Positions 1 to 11,958 of a stretch of DNA of 64,000 nt are shown here, in pieces. Source of the DNA: Chinchilla lanigera (lineage: Eukaryota; Chordata; Mammalia; Rodentia; Chinchillidae); the NCBI RefSeq assembly GCF_000276665.1, contig NW_004955423.1, positions 1,957,172-2,021,171 of the forward strand, read 5' to 3'. Each line of letters starts with the position of its first letter. Within the stretch, counting starts at the first letter, position 1. The notes below the pieces were generated by a model. The model had not been told where the DNA came from, made no database searches, and saw only the letters and a list, made by a program, of their open reading frames with translations. The position numbers and the translations under genes were made by a program.

Positions 1-280
1 TTTTTATCTGTTTCACAGTCAGTTACATTAAGTGTTATACTTTACAACTATACACTGAAACTTGCATAACATTGTTTTTATAGTCTTTTTGATTAAAAGC
101 CACAGGTACAAAACTCTCTGCCTTAAGGTGTGAATCAGATTATTATAGGCATCATAATGGTAATTGCCAGCATAATTATCAGAAGACCCAAGAATGAATG
201 TACGTTATACCTTTTACAAATGTTACTTTATGCTCTCTTAATATAAAATTCCATTTATAATGTGACAAGAGGTATATATT

Positions 281-398
281 TAAGGTCTCTTCTTTTTTTT
301 TTGTTTTTCTCTGGTACCAGGAACTGAACTCACGACCTGCGCTTGCCAGGCAGGCGCTTTGCCACTGAGCTAAATCCCCAGCCCCTAAGGTCTCTTCT
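281..398 (-). repeat. ID-type SINE with target-site duplication
   Basis: Antisense tRNA-like ID element at 294-385: T-rich tail, then the complement of GGTACC and 'GGGGCTGGGGATTTAGCTCA'. It is flanked by a perfect 13-bp duplication TAAGGTCTCTTCT (281-293 and 386-398), so this was a relatively recent L1-mediated insertion. Confidence 0.9.
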
Positions 399-723
399 AT
401 AAAAGCACAGTATACCAGAACTTTTGATATATTGAGTCTCTTTTTCTTTAAGTTTGTTACTTACCAGTTGTTTTACTTAGGAAACCAGCTAAGTGCAATC
501 TGTTGTTATCAGCTAAACCAAAAGAAAACCTCAAGAAAATGCAGGTTTCTGGTAAATTTATTAGTTTAGCTGACATTTTCCTACCTGCTTATCAGAAACA
601 AACATGTGGACACTGTTTGAAAATAGAAAACAATAAAAATATGTGGGGAAAAAATCTAAAATATTAGGTAATTGAATGAGCTGTCCCAAGTAAAATTAAA
701 TTATGGTCTCCTTTTTGGAGTAT

Positions 724-830
724 AGTAATTCTTCAGGGGCCAGGAATATAGCTCAGTGGCACAGCACCTGCCTGGCAAGCACAAGGTCCTGAGTTCGATT
801 TCCGGTACCAAAAAAAAAGTAATTCTTTAG
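724..830 (+). repeat. ID-type SINE with target-site duplication
   Basis: Sense ID element at 737-817 ending in oligo-A, flanked by AGTAATTCTTCAG (724-736) and AGTAATTCTTTAG (818-830). The tRNA-like A and B boxes are visible but it is a SINE, not a tRNA gene. Confidence 0.88.
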
Positions 831-2997
831 TATGTTTTTGATACTGTAAATTATGCCCAATTTTCATAGAGGATCCTAAAGGGCTTTGGATTAACATTTT
901 AAAATGAGAATGTGTTAGCAGACTATAAAACCACAGCCTTTTAGATAAAAGTCTCTTAAACATTTTAACTAAGTAGCATTTAGAACATGTCACTTTTTAC
1001 TTTTAATTTAGAGATATCAGCTATACTCTAAGCAGACTTTTGAATCAGAACACCCCATGCAGAGCTTTCCAACTGATATCTCTGTCACTGATATGCCACA
1101 AATGTGTGACAAGTATGATGAGATATTGTCTTGTCCAGATGTCACTTTTAGAGCCAGCAGCTGCTTATCACCCTTCCTCTTTTATCAGCTTATTTAATAT
1201 GCATTAAAAATTATTACTCTTTTTCTGTCTTCACAAAGTAGGTTCATGGGCATCATAGTTTGACTTTTTGGTCTTGCAGAAGAAACCGAATGTTATGTTT
1301 TATAACATTAATTTAAATATCAAAAAGGACAACTGCATACAATTAGACATAAATATGTGAAGGTTTTTCTCCTTCAAATTTTGACCTTTTATTCAATGAA
1401 AAGAAGTTGAGGGACTTTTTAAGATCATAAAGTCTAAGAAGACTTCTTGATTTTTACAAGTGTATTTTCAGGGCTGTTTTTTAAGTTAACATTCCTTTTT
1501 TTTAAATTGTAAAGTTTCTTAGGTGCCCTCTTGTTCACCAAATACTGCCTTTCTTTAAGAAATCAAAGTGCTATCAAAGTTTTTAGCTAGTAGGAAACAG
1601 ATCTTCTGAGTCACTTGATTGCTTTTGGTAAAACAGATTTAATGATTTCCTGTTTTGCCAGAATTTTTTTAATTGAAATTTCCCTATAAGAAAGAATTCT
1701 ACAGCCTTTCAAACCTCAGGTCTTTCTTTATTCTTTAATCACTTCCTTGTAATATTCAAACTTACCTTGGACTTTATCACCTTCCTTGCCCCAATAATTT
1801 CATGTTACCCACATCTTCTTACTAGTGATTTAATCAGTCAAGGTAGTGAATATATGATACAAAAATTAAACAACAAAAATAACAAAAACCCCAAAAGGAT
1901 ACCTGAATGTAATGTCCAGATGAATGATCCTCATCTAATTATCCATATGCACAGTAATATTAGATCATTTACATACAACAATGCTGTAGGCCAGTAGCAG
2001 TGAACTTTTAGAGCTTCAGTGATGTAAATAGCCCCCTCTTCTAGGCATTGGGATTTAATTTCTTCAGGGAATCTTGAGAAGGGCTTCTAGATGCCCAGGA
2101 TAGGTTAGCTATTAATATGTACTTGGTTGCAAATGACAGAAATGTATATTCAAGCTGGTTTATACTATAAAGGGACGTTATTCTTTCATGTAAATGTAAA
2201 AACAAGGAAGACTTCAGAGTTGTTTTGTTAGGATTCTGACTTACTATCCCCACTGGTCTATTGGTTCTGCCTTTTCTCTGGCCATAGGGTCATATAACTG
2301 AAATTTCAAAAAGAATAATTTATTTTTTCTTAAATAAAGGCTTATGGCTAAAAATTATATGGTGTTTTTGTATATTTTTAAGACACCTAACATATTTGGA
2401 TTATAGTAGTTGTGAAGATAGTTCTTTGCTTAAATGATTATGTCTGAGATTTGTTTAAATATATATGGAAAACATGTAGATGTGATAGCCGTGCTTTTAC
2501 ATCTGTACAAATATTAGTTCTACTGAACTAGTTTAGCAGGCCATATTTTAATAAAAGGGTTTTGGAGACAAGTTGTCAAAAGAAAAATAATAAACAAAAA
2601 GGAAGTCATATAGGAATAACTTGAAAGATTTGAATATCAGAGTAAGGGTAGCTCAGGATGCAATCAAGGTAGCAAAAATTGTTAATTCAAAAGAGCAGTG
2701 TGGCATTGGTGCTTTGACTGTACAGGGTAGCTATCCATTCTTGGAATAAGTTGCTGGGACACTTCCACTTACTTCTTCCTGCCAAGGATGTTAGAGGAAA
2801 GTATATAGAAAATGGAACGTGGACTTGGCCGCAGTCAGAGTATAAACCAGATGTCCAAGGCCCCGTCTTACTGTGATCTTAAAAGATTATAAGAAGAATC
2901 TCCACTTTCGAAAATGTTCTTCACTACAACATATTGGTCTCAAGGCAATGGTACAAGACCTCAGACACATTTTAAAACCTACTTTTAAAATACCTAA

Positions 2998-3187
2998 GCT
3001 GGGTGTGATGGCACATGCCTATAATTCCAGCACTCTGTGAGGCTGAGGCAGGAGAATCACAAGTTTGAGCCCGGCCCAGGCAACTTAGCCACTTAATGAG
3101 ACTGTCTCAAAATAAAAAATACAAAAATTGTTGGTGGTGTAGGTCAGTGTGAAGAACCTGGGTTCGATCTCCAGGACCACCAAAACA
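2998..3187 (+). repeat. B1/ID composite SINE
   Basis: A 7SL-like B1 head (GCTGGGTGTGATGGCACATG and following) runs through an A-rich linker into a degraded ID-like tail (GGGTTCGATCTCCAGGACC). B1-ID dimers of this kind are known in several non-murid rodents. Confidence 0.75.
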
Positions 3188-3209
3188 TACGTGTGTGTGT
3201 GTGTGTGTG

Positions 3210-3423
3210 TATAGAGTCCATCAAAAAAGTTATTACAGCAGGAAAAGAAAAACTCATGTAAATATTTTAATACTAAATTTATTGAGACATTGTGAGATTA
3301 ATAGAAGTTACCTTTGGCTTCTGCAGTTACAAGAGGTGCTCAAAATTGTGGCCATTAGTTTCCAGACATTTCTAAGTACAGCAGACTGCTGAAATGTGCA
3401 TACATTTTTTGGGCAGACTCTGT
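3210..3423. mobile_element. Short mariner-like inverted-repeat element (MITE)
   Basis: Left end TATAGAGTCCATCAAAAAAG and the complement of the right end (TACAGAGTCTGCCCAAAAAA) form imperfect terminal inverted repeats, bounded by TA on both sides as for Tc1/mariner insertions. The interior has no transposase frame. The family name is not known to me. Confidence 0.55.
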
Positions 3424-4428
3424 ATGTACACACACTCAGCACTAAGGTAACTTTTGCAGGGACTTCAAAACTCTAAAATCTAATATTGAGAGATACAGCA
3501 AAGTGCAGAACAGTATATATAGTCTGTAGTATAGGGGAAAACACGTATCTGTATAGTCATGTGTATACTCATTGTATGTATACAAACCATCATGGGGGGA
3601 CTGCACTGGAAAACTATTAACAATAGTTGGAAAGAAACTGAAGGTGGCAGCTGTAACAGTAAGTCCATACCCTTCTGGTATCAGGAGTTATTTTGCAATT
3701 TCACTGGATATCTCTGAATCAGAGCTTCTAAACATTTTTAAATATCAACACATGGTTTCAGAATTATAATAATTTAGAGATATCACAAATAATTCTGGTT
3801 TCACTCTTTAAAGTGTCTGTTATCTAAGAAGTTCACATTTGTTTGAATAAGAATTCTCTTTGTAATCTATACCCCTAGAAAATGGTTCTACCTCTCTTCG
3901 AGAAGTAATTCTTAGGATTGGGATTGTCTTTTAATCAATATTTAGATTCCCAGTACACATTCCTAAGCTGATTATACAAGGAGATTCACAGCTGTTCTCC
4001 CCTTAGTGATTTAGACAATTTTTTCATTTCTTCCTTTCTCCCTTTCATGCAAAAGCAGTTCCCCAGTATAGTTGCAGGAATCTCATTATGGTTTGGATAG
4101 AGAAACATCTGCCCACAAAACAACTAGATAAATGGCCTTGAAATGTTAGGGTAATTTTTCATCAGAGGACCTGTTTTATAATTGATTTCTAAGATTTCTC
4201 AGAAGGTGCATTTTGTAAATTATATGGGTTGTAAACAACTTCCATTAAGGATTACTCAGAAATACTGTTTAATGCCCTGTTACTTCCAAAGGTAGTTTTA
4301 TGAATGGATTTGATCAGAATTCAGCTGATTACAAGGTGTATCTTTATGCTGCCTTGTATCTGGAAACATTTGAGAATGTACTGTGAAAACTGTCTCTTGT
4401 TTTTGCTTTGTTTTATTATACCAAACAG

Positions 4429-4524
4429 AAAGAAGAAGGAAAGCTTCAAGGACAGCTTAGCAAGTCTGATTCTAACCAGTACATTAGGGAACTGAAAGAT
4501 CAGATAGCAGAGCTGAATCATGAG
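4429..4524 (+). CDS. EVI5: EVI5 penultimate coding exon (C-terminal coiled coil)
   Basis: The exon is 96 nt and phase 0 at both ends. It is bounded by acceptor CCAAACAG and donor GAG|GTAAGT. It encodes 32 residues beginning KEEGKLQGQL and ending QIAELNHE, a charged, heptad-like sequence I recognise as the C-terminal coiled coil of EVI5 (ecotropic viral integration site 5). EVI5 is known as a TBC-domain protein that binds Rab11, associates with the centrosome and midbody, and protects the APC/C inhibitor EMI1 from premature destruction. The TBC domain lies upstream, outside the window. The exon splices in frame to the terminal exon at 35840, whose first residues (LRCLKGQ) continue the protein. 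No frameshift or stop is seen. A paralogue such as EVI5L is possible but less likely given the match to the tail exon. Confidence 0.93.
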
Positions 4525-5976
4525 GTAAGTGATAAGTTTTGATCTTCACATATTTCTTTCTTCCTTCCTCTGTATTTAACAACCCTTTATTATGGGTTAT
4601 AAGAGTGAGTCTTTCATGCTAAATTTTGTGTATAAATTCTTCATTAATACAACATTTTAGAATATTGTCTTTTTACAAAGGATCCTTCTGTTCTAATATT
4701 AAGGATTTATTTCCTTAACCCTTAATCATGACCTAAAATGATAAATTAATATTTACTGACAGATATTTTATTTTTTATTATACTCTGAAAATTCTGGACA
4801 GGTAACCTAGGTATTTACTTCAGTTAAACCAAATTTTGTCTTATATCTGTAGAATAGATTTGTGGTACTTACTCTTGTGCGTAGAGGGAAGTCTTTTTCT
4901 CTTGCCTTCTTTTCCCTCTCGTGGTATTACTGTGATTGCAAAAAAGGATACTTGCCTAATATCAGTTAACAGATTTCTTAGTATTTGAGTGCTTTTTAAA
5001 GTGGCATTACCTAGAATCTATGAGATTCAACCTATGAAATTTTCAGAAATTTACCAAGTATTACACAAATTTAAATTATTTGAACTAAAGTGTTTTGACT
5101 AGAGTGATACTTGTAATAATATGGCTCTTGGTCAATTTCTTTGTTCTTTATTATTTTCTAATGATAAATATCTGGCAACATGAAGTATGTTTCTCATTTT
5201 GAATTATTTGTAAAATAATGTTTGTTCACTGTAATGAGATATGACAGAGTAGTGTAAACTTGATTTGTTTAAAAAAGAAAAAACAAGGAAAAGAAATTCA
5301 TTTTGCCACTAGATGAACTTAAAGTGTGAAGGTCCTGGGTTCAGTTCCCAGTACCGCCACAGGGAAAAAAAAAAAACAATAAATGAACCTAAACCTCAAA
5401 GGAAAAAGTTTAGACATTACCTTTTCCTGGTATTACACCTTTCAGTTGAAGTCTTAAGTGTTTTTGGGCAATACCTCCTAGAGGTATTTCAATCTAAGAG
5501 TAAATTCAGACTGAAGAAGAAACAAAACAAAACAAAAATAAATCTTAGATGTAATTCAGTCTTAAAAATAGTCTTGAAATAGTAAGGGTCATTCATGTAA
5601 ATGTTAATCTTTAGCCATGATAAATTTGAGCAGTTCAGAATCTTACATATAACCCTTACCTTTTTGTGTGCATTTCTATAATGTTTTTACCTAAGCTGTG
5701 TATAAAAGAATAAGTTATGGTAAGCGTTTTCTGGAAATACTTATTCTTTTGAAAACCCTAATAATTATTCTTGTGTTCAGAAGTTGCTCTCTGTGGGGCA
5801 TCGTGGCATACACCTTTAATTTTACCAACTCTGAAGGCTAAGAAAATTATATCTAGGTAGATTTTATTTTTTTAACCAAGTAAAAAAATAAGTCAGCAGA
5901 TACTAGTTTTATCTGCTACATGTCTCCACTAAAAATATTTTCCTCATTAAAATTAGCAGAAAATAAATCACATGAT

Positions 5977-6118
5977 GGCCAGGTATGGTAGTGCAGCACT
6001 CAAGAGGCTGAAGCAGGAGAATCTCTGCAAATTCAAGGCCAGCCTGGGCTACATAGTGAGACCTTGTCTCAAAAAGCAAAACAAAACAAAACAAAACAAA
6101 ACAAACAAAAAATAAAAA
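5977..6118 (+). repeat. B1-like SINE
   Basis: Sense B1 remnant with GAGGCTGAAGCAGGAGAATC and CCAGCCTGGGCTACATAGTG, ending in an (AAAAC)n tail. Confidence 0.85.
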
Positions 6119-6899
6119 AGAATTCACGCAAAGTTTAACTTTTGGATTTTTTTAAAGAGGAAAAAATAACAAAAACAAAGCAATGGATTTTTTTTAATGT
6201 AGGACTTGTGAAAGTAGTTTGTTACCTTGTACAAACCTGAAAACTAATGAACAGGGTAAAATTTGCTACTGTGACAGAGCTAAATCATATAAATTAAAGA
6301 TTAGAACAGTTTTGGATAAGGTTAAGAGTAGTCAAAGTCCTGGGTTTAGGTAGGCCTTGGTCAGAAGTCCCGGGAGAGAGCTGAGAAGAATGCACTGTAC
6401 CTCTCTACCACACACGAGGGTTCAGAAGTGAGTAAAAAGGAGAGGTTGAGAGCTTAAAGGAGGCTGGACACTACTGAAGCATTAATGTCACAAGTAGCAG
6501 GAAGTAAGAGTAGACTGGATAGAATCATATTATGGAGAATGTTTAAAGTTTGAAGAGTTTGAATTTACTAGGTACTATGAAAGTATTATGGGTATTTAGT
6601 TGCAGATTCTTTTTCCTTATGATTCCTGAGCATTCACCAGTTTCAAAGTTTTATCACTAAAGAGAAAATAAATGACAAGTGGAAAGGTTTTAAACTAAGT
6701 TACTAGTTGTAGTAAACTTACTATTATAATTACTATTACATTGTCAGATCAGCTTTTTTAAGGGGGCTAAATACAGTGTCACCTTTTTATTCCATTACTT
6801 TCATATTTTGATAGAGCATGTCACAATTTTAAAAAAATTCAAAATCCGTCTAATCTCAATTTAACATTTATCTGTGTTTAGAATTTGGCAGAATCTTTG

Positions 6900-7023
6900 A
6901 CTTTCTGTCTTTTTGAGACAGAGTCCTGCTGTGCAGTTCAGGCTGACCTTGAACTCGCAGCAGTCCTCCTGCCTCAGCCTCTGGAGTGCTGGGATTACAG
7001 GTGTGCACCACCACGCCCAGCTG
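6900..7023 (-). repeat. B1-like SINE
   Basis: Antisense B1: TTTTTGAGACAGAGTCC at the left and CACCACGCCCAGCTG at the right. Confidence 0.88.
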
Positions 7024-7111
7024 CAATCTTTGGCTTTTGATAGGAAAATTTGCATTGAAATATTAATACAGTATTATATTTGAACATGTGACTGTTAATA
7101 GTCATTTTGGA

Positions 7112-7242
7112 GCCAAGCGTGGTGGCACACAATGTGTAATCGCAGTACTCGGGAGGCTGACGCAGGAGGATTGTTTCGAGTTTGAGACCAGCCTGGGCTA
7201 CAAAGTGAGCTCAAGGCCAGCCTGAACTGCATAGCGAGATTC

Positions 7243-7280
<38 letters not shown>

Positions 7281-7291
7281 TAAATAAATAA
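7112..7291 (+). repeat. B1-like SINE with (TAAG)n tail
   Basis: Sense B1 with the internal duplicated arm (two CAAGGCCAGCCTG-like units), followed by a simple TAAG/TAAA repeat at about 7245-7291 that grew from its tail. Confidence 0.88.
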
Positions 7292-7854
7292 TTTTGTTAG
7301 CTGTTTTTTATACTTTGATAAATGTTTAAGGAAGCATTGAGAGAAGCTCTACAGATTCATCTTCCTAGAGATACAACAGTGCTGCACATTTTAACAACTT
7401 GACATCCTTAGCATAGTCAGCTGTATGAAGGACTGAAGATTAAGCAGTCGGACACTTGATGTTGTCACTCACCCAGAGACATGCATGGATTTGGAAACTG
7501 AGATTCACAATGGCATTCACCCCAGCTCTTTCCCAGCATTATACAAGCAATAAACCGTTGGGCCAAGGTCAAATCTAGATTGCCTTCTTCTTTTAGAACA
7601 GAAAAATTGTCACCTGTGTCTAAGTCTTGGGGATGACAGTTAATAATATGTAGTACCTTAACTTGTTCCTCCTTGCGCATAAATTTGCATACATTCCATA
7701 AGTGCATTCTGCAGTTGACCTAGCCACAAGGACTCTGTCTCTCTCCATTGACCCTTGGAAATAGAGATCCAGCTTTACTTCTTGCTGTTTACTGTAGTCT
7801 GTCCTAGTGCCTTCTTACCTGAACTCCTGCAATTCCTCACTCCCCAACTAGCTT

Positions 7855-7911
7855 TCCTTCTAATTCTACATACTTCTAATTCTACATACTTTCCTTCTAA
7901 TTCTACATACC
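7855..7911 (+). repeat. Short tandem repeat, about 16-bp unit
   Basis: TTCTAATTCTACATAC occurs three times, two copies preceded by CTTTCC. Local slippage; no function suggested. Confidence 0.7.
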
Positions 7912-8204
7912 ATACTTAAAACTTCTGCAGCTTTAAAATTTGGAGCCTGTTGCATGTTGTTAAAACCTTCACAGGAGCCATTGTGAAGTCTTGCTTCCCT
8001 AGACCTAGCAAGGTGGAGGTTAAATCGTAGCCTATCTTGTCCCCATAGAAAAGAACTTAGGTCTCCAATTCAAGCCACCTGTCTTTCTGGCTGTCGTCAG
8101 GGTACCTGCTATATACTGGATCTAGAACTAAAAATAAAGATTGAAACAGCTTTCAAAGGCCTCAAAATGTACAGTGAAAATAGATACATAAACTGTAATA
8201 CCTT

Positions 8205-8441
8205 GTGAAAAGAGCAGTAGTATAGTAGCTCTCAGTTCCTGCTCAGTGCCAGACACTGTGCTGTTGTACGTCTGTTACATATTTCTTTAATATTTACAAC
8301 AGCCCTTTGAAGAAGGTAGCATCATTGTCATTCATATTGTAGATAAAATATGATAAAACAGGTTCGGGGGGGGGTGATATGGTCCCCCAGAGTCATGATA
8401 CTAGTCAGTGACTGACATGGGATTTCTTCTTAGTTTGGGCC
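8205..8441 (+). repeat. MIR-like SINE, interrupted by an LTR
   Basis: Contains MIR-like core text (TTTAATATTTACAACAGCCC, GAAGGTAGCATCATTGTCAT). The match stops where the solo LTR at 8442 inserted. The remainder probably continues at 8822-8860. Confidence 0.6.
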
Positions 8442-8821
8442 TGTTACAATTTATGTCTGGATGTCCCCCCAAAGCCTCATGCAGTCATGGGGCGGGCTTT
8501 TAGAGTTTATGATTGATTCATAGTCCAATGCTGGGATTATGGGTGTGAGTACTACACCCACCCTGGGGTGGGTAGTTTGCATACAATGTAAGGGAAGGAA
8601 AGAGGTTGCTTGCCACGACTCCTCCCTTTTTGCTCTTGTTGTTTTGCTGTCTTCCACCACCCTGAACTGTTACCCTCCTCCATGTGCCCCTCTGCCTTGG
8701 AGCCAGACAAGTATGGACTGGAACCTCCACAAGCTGTAAGCTAAATAAACCTTTCCCTCCTTAATTTTGGGTGTCAGGTATTTTGTCTCAGCAACGAGAG
8801 AAAAATAACCAAGACAAGGCC
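8437..8821 (+). mobile_element. MaLR-type solo LTR, sense
   Basis: An LTR of about 375 bp (8442-8816) starts TGTTAC and ends AAGACA. It contains the MaLR-like text ATGTCCCCCCAAAGCC and, near the end, an AATAAA polyadenylation signal (CTAAATAAACC). It is flanked by a near-perfect 5-bp duplication (GGGCC/AGGCC), as expected for ERVL-MaLR. No internal retroviral sequence is present, so it is a solo LTR. It belongs to the same family as the antisense LTR at 12886. Confidence 0.8.
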
Positions 8822-9484
8822 ATATGATTCCTAGTCCATGTACTGCAAGCGCAACTACCATAAGCTATACAGCCTCTTTGGAAATAAACAGTATGAGATT
8901 CTAACAACATCTGGGCTGATTTTTGAAAAAGGAAAAGATTTTCAGGCAAATTAAACATTTGGAGCATTTAAGTCAGAAACATGAAACAAAATTATAGGTG
9001 CCAGGAATTAATAAACCACCTACCTTTGCAACATAGTACTATCCTCTTACAGCTACTGGTCACTAAAAACACATAGATTACATGCAGGAAAGGGACATAA
9101 AAAGAAGTAAATATTCTCATTTGGAAGCCAACTTGGGAAATAAATCTTCTGATTCAACCAAATCTACCAGTTAAATAGACGTTTCTGGGTCCTTTGGATC
9201 CTTGTTATCATGACAGTATTGTTTAATGATAAAATGAATACTGACTAATTAATTTGAAAGTGTTTTTGGAATACAGGTGTGTTTTCACTGATTGGCCTTT
9301 GGCTCACTGTGCTGCCAAGGCTAGCCTTGAACTCAAAACAACTCTCCTGCCTCAGCCTCCCAAGTCTAATTCCATTTGCTTAGTAGCTTTTCTGTTGTCT
9401 AAAGCAAATTGTATTCTATTCCCTATAAAGTCCTAGCTCATTGTATATAGAGTAATTTTTCTATATTTTTATTTTTTTTGTGTG

Positions 9485-9668
9485 TGGTAGGTACTAAGCC
9501 AGGTGTGGATCCTTTAGATAATCATTTTAATTTTCATAATTATCCTATAAGAATTACTAGTCGTTCCCATTTGATTGTTTCAGACTAAATAATTTATATC
9601 TAAAGTCACATAACTAGTAAGTGGCAGAAACTGGAATTCAGGGCCAGGACTTGTGATCAGATTATAAT
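9485..9668 (+). repeat. MIR-like SINE
   Basis: MIR-like core and 3' part: TTTTAATTTTCATAATTATC, then AAGTCACATAACTAGTAAGT and GGCAGAAACTGGAATTC. Confidence 0.7.
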
Positions 9669-9726
9669 GCATTAAAGTAGGGCGAAATGAAAGTAAATCT
9701 GTATGTTGTATGTATGTTTGTTTGTT

Positions 9727-9822
9727 TAGGTTTTTTGAGGCAAGATCTTACTGTATAGTTGAGGCTGACTTTAAACTCATGGCAATCCTCCTGCCTTAGC
9801 CTGCTGAGTGCTGATATTACTG
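9727..9822 (-). repeat. B1-like SINE, degraded
   Basis: Antisense B1 text: TTTTTTGAGGCAAGATC, GAGGCTGACTTTAAACTCAT, CAATCCTCCTGCCTTAGCC. A further antisense B1 fragment lies at about 9270-9365. Confidence 0.75.
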
Positions 9823-10145
9823 CATGTAATAACCTTAAGGCATTTTTATTATTTAATACCCTTCCTTGTTCCAGTTAGGATTAGGCAAATTTACAAATGT
9901 TACAAAATAGCAAAGCACAATTTCATAAGAAAACCAACTGAGAAATACAACATGGAATCAAAAATAAGACCAATAAAAAATTGTATGCCTTTGTATTTCC
10001 TGTAAGTGGGCCATGTACTTGGCTCTAAGGTTTTCAGCAACCAGTACAAAGTATGAAACCTGGCCATGTAAACACTTCAGAGTGTCTGTATGCTAAAAAA
10101 AGGCCAGTTAGCTAGGACTCTTCCCGATGTGAGAACTGAATAGCA

Positions 10146-10455
10146 GCCAGGCATAGCAGTGCCAATACATATCTGTAATGCCAGCTACTATGGAGGCTGA
10201 GGCAGGAGAATTTCAAGTTTAAGGCCAGCCTAGGGAACTTAGTGAGACACCTATCTCAAATGAATAGGGCACCTCATTGCTATAGTGCTTGCATGGCATG
10301 TTTGAGGTTCTGTGGTGCTGGTTTCAATTCTTAGTACTATCAAAAAACCAACTGAATAACATTTGCATGAATAGGGCACCTCATTGCTATAGTGCTTGCA
10401 TGGCATGTTTGAGGTTCAGTGGTGCTGGGTTCAATTCTCAGTACTATTAAAAAAA
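10146..10455 (+). repeat. B1/ID composite SINE with tandemly duplicated tail
   Basis: A sense B1 (10146-10258) is followed by an ID-like tail beginning TGAATAGGGCACC at 10260. That tail occurs again at 10368 with only a few differences: a direct tandem duplication of about 108 bp. Confidence 0.75.
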
Positions 10456-10462
10456 CAAATGA

Positions 10463-10568
10463 GGGGCTGGGGATTTAGCTCAGCGGCAAAAGCGCCTGCC
10501 TGGCAAGCGCAAGGTCGTGAGTTTGGTTCCCGGTACTGGAGAAAAACCAAAAAAACAAAACAAAACAA
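10463..10568 (+). repeat. Young ID-type SINE
   Basis: Full-length sense ID with GGATTTAGCTCAGCGGCAAA and the GAGAAAAACC tail. It inserted into the second copy of the tandem duplication; the host text AAAAAACCAACTGAATAAC resumes after it. Confidence 0.88.
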
Positions 10569-10719
10569 AAAAACCAACTGAATAACTTTCTCTGTTGCTC
10601 CTTCATAAAGGAGACTTAGATTTCTGATTATTATTGTTAATATTCTTTAATAGAATGGATTCATAGTCACACAAATTGAAAAATTAAAAAGCAGATTTGA
10701 AAAATATATTTTTGTTTAG

Positions 10720-11325
10720 GGGCATAGGATGCAAAAGAGTACCAGTGTTACAAGTTTGTAGCTCAGTAAATTATTACAGAGTGACCACATTCTGTGATAA
10801 TTATAACCCAGTCCAGAAAAGTAGATCCCAACTGTTACTCTCCCTACTCAAAAGTAGCTATGATTTTGACTTCTAGTATAATAATAGTTCAAGCTTTTGA
10901 ACTTTTATATATAAATGATTTCCTGTAGTGTATATTCTTTTGTGTCTTGCTTCTTTCAGTCAACAATGTAAGATTTTACTCTGTCTTTTTAAAATTTAGC
11001 TGTAAGTTGTTCGATTTCATTGCTGTATCATTTTCCTTTCTATAATATATCATTGTTTATTCTGTTGATGGATATTTGGATTATTTCCAGTTTTGTCTGT
11101 TAATAACATTGCTGCAACTGGTTATGCACATTTACACTTGCAGGAGCAGTGAAGAAAGTTCTGACTGCTCCACATTCTCACTGACATGTGGAATTACCAG
11201 TCTTCCCAATTTTAGCCTTTCTGTGGCTATGCAAAGATTTCTCTGTATGTCTTTAATGTGTCATGGTTTTAATTTGTATTTCCCTGGTGACTAAGATTGA
11301 ATACCTTTGACCAGCATCTAGAACA
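10720..11325 (-). mobile_element. Old L1 3'-end fragment, antisense
   Basis: The complement resembles the 3' portion of an old mammalian L1 (TTTGGATTATTTCCAGTTTT, AATAACATTGCTGC, TTTTAATTTGTATTTCCCTG). No intact reading frame. Confidence 0.65.
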
Positions 11326-11424
11326 GCATAGAGTAGGTACTTAGTGAAAAGTTTTTTAGTGAATAAGTGGTTTGTGACTTGTATGTCATGTTACATATAA
11401 ACTGAGATAGGAATGCTGCCAAGG

Positions 11425-11745
11425 AACTTCTTGACTTCCAAAAATCTGTGAAAAAAAATTCCACACGGAAGAAACAACTAGCACAAAAACTCCGGGAGAA
11501 AATGAAGAGGGCTTTTAAGAAACCACACTAGTGTAGGCTATCTCCAGCCCCTTCTTCCAGCAGCAGGATGCCTGTGGGCCGTGGCCCTTGGCACATGGGG
11601 GTAGCAGAGCCAGGAACTTAGTGGTAAGAAACATAGTCAGGGCTACCCCTCCTGAGCCACAGTCCACTAGCAGGACTGGAAGGTTTTTTTGTATGGGTTA
11701 AATTTTTGCTTTCCAAATAAATTGAAAACCTCAAGTGAAGGAGAA
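11425..11745 (+). pseudogene. 5'-truncated processed pseudogene fragment, parent unidentified
   Basis: A short frame from GCTGCCAAGG (about 11416) to TAG at 11529-11531 encodes a very basic C-terminus ending KMKRAFKKPH. It is followed by a GC-rich stretch like a short 3' UTR, an AATAAA signal near 11717 and an A-rich end near 11741-11750. That layout fits a retrocopy of an mRNA 3' end. I do not recognise the parent gene and see no clear target-site duplication. It could be an unrelated chance frame. Confidence 0.35.
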
Positions 11746-11811
11746 AAAAAGATTTCTTTAAAATTGGTCATCGTTTACTGAAGAATAGTGGATGTAACGG
11801 TAACTTAGGAG

Positions 11812-11958
11812 GAATGAGCCAGATATTGTGGCACAGTAATCCCAATGCTGGAGAGACTGAGGCAGAAGGATCACCATGAGTTCAAGGCCATCTTGAACTA
11901 CATAGTGAGTTCAAGGTCAGCCTGGAATACATAGGGAGACCCTGTCTCCAAAAAAAGA
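11812..11958 (+). repeat. B1-like SINE
   Basis: Sense B1 with a double arm (GAGTTCAAGGCC, GAGTTCAAGGTCAGCC), ending CCCTGTCTCCAAAAAA. Confidence 0.85.

Larger units (their letters stand above)
1..4428 (+). other. EVI5: EVI5 intron (3' part of an upstream intron)
   Basis: This is AT-rich sequence with no exon I can support. It holds ID SINEs near 294 and 737, a B1/ID composite near 3000, a small mariner-like element at 3210-3423 and otherwise unassigned old DNA. It ends in a pyrimidine-rich tract and the acceptor CCAAACAG directly before the exon at 4429. Intron status is inferred from that exon; the upstream donor is outside the window. Confidence 0.8.

Noticed and set aside
1005..1115. Possible extra EVI5 exon after an AATTTAG acceptor-like site
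   Set aside because: There is no good polypyrimidine tract, no convincing donor and no EVI5-like peptide in a matching phase.
10463..10540. tRNA genes suggested by A-box and B-box-like words in many copies
   Set aside because: They are ID-family SINEs: shared flanks, A-rich tails and target-site duplications, and no cloverleaf with a usable acceptor stem.
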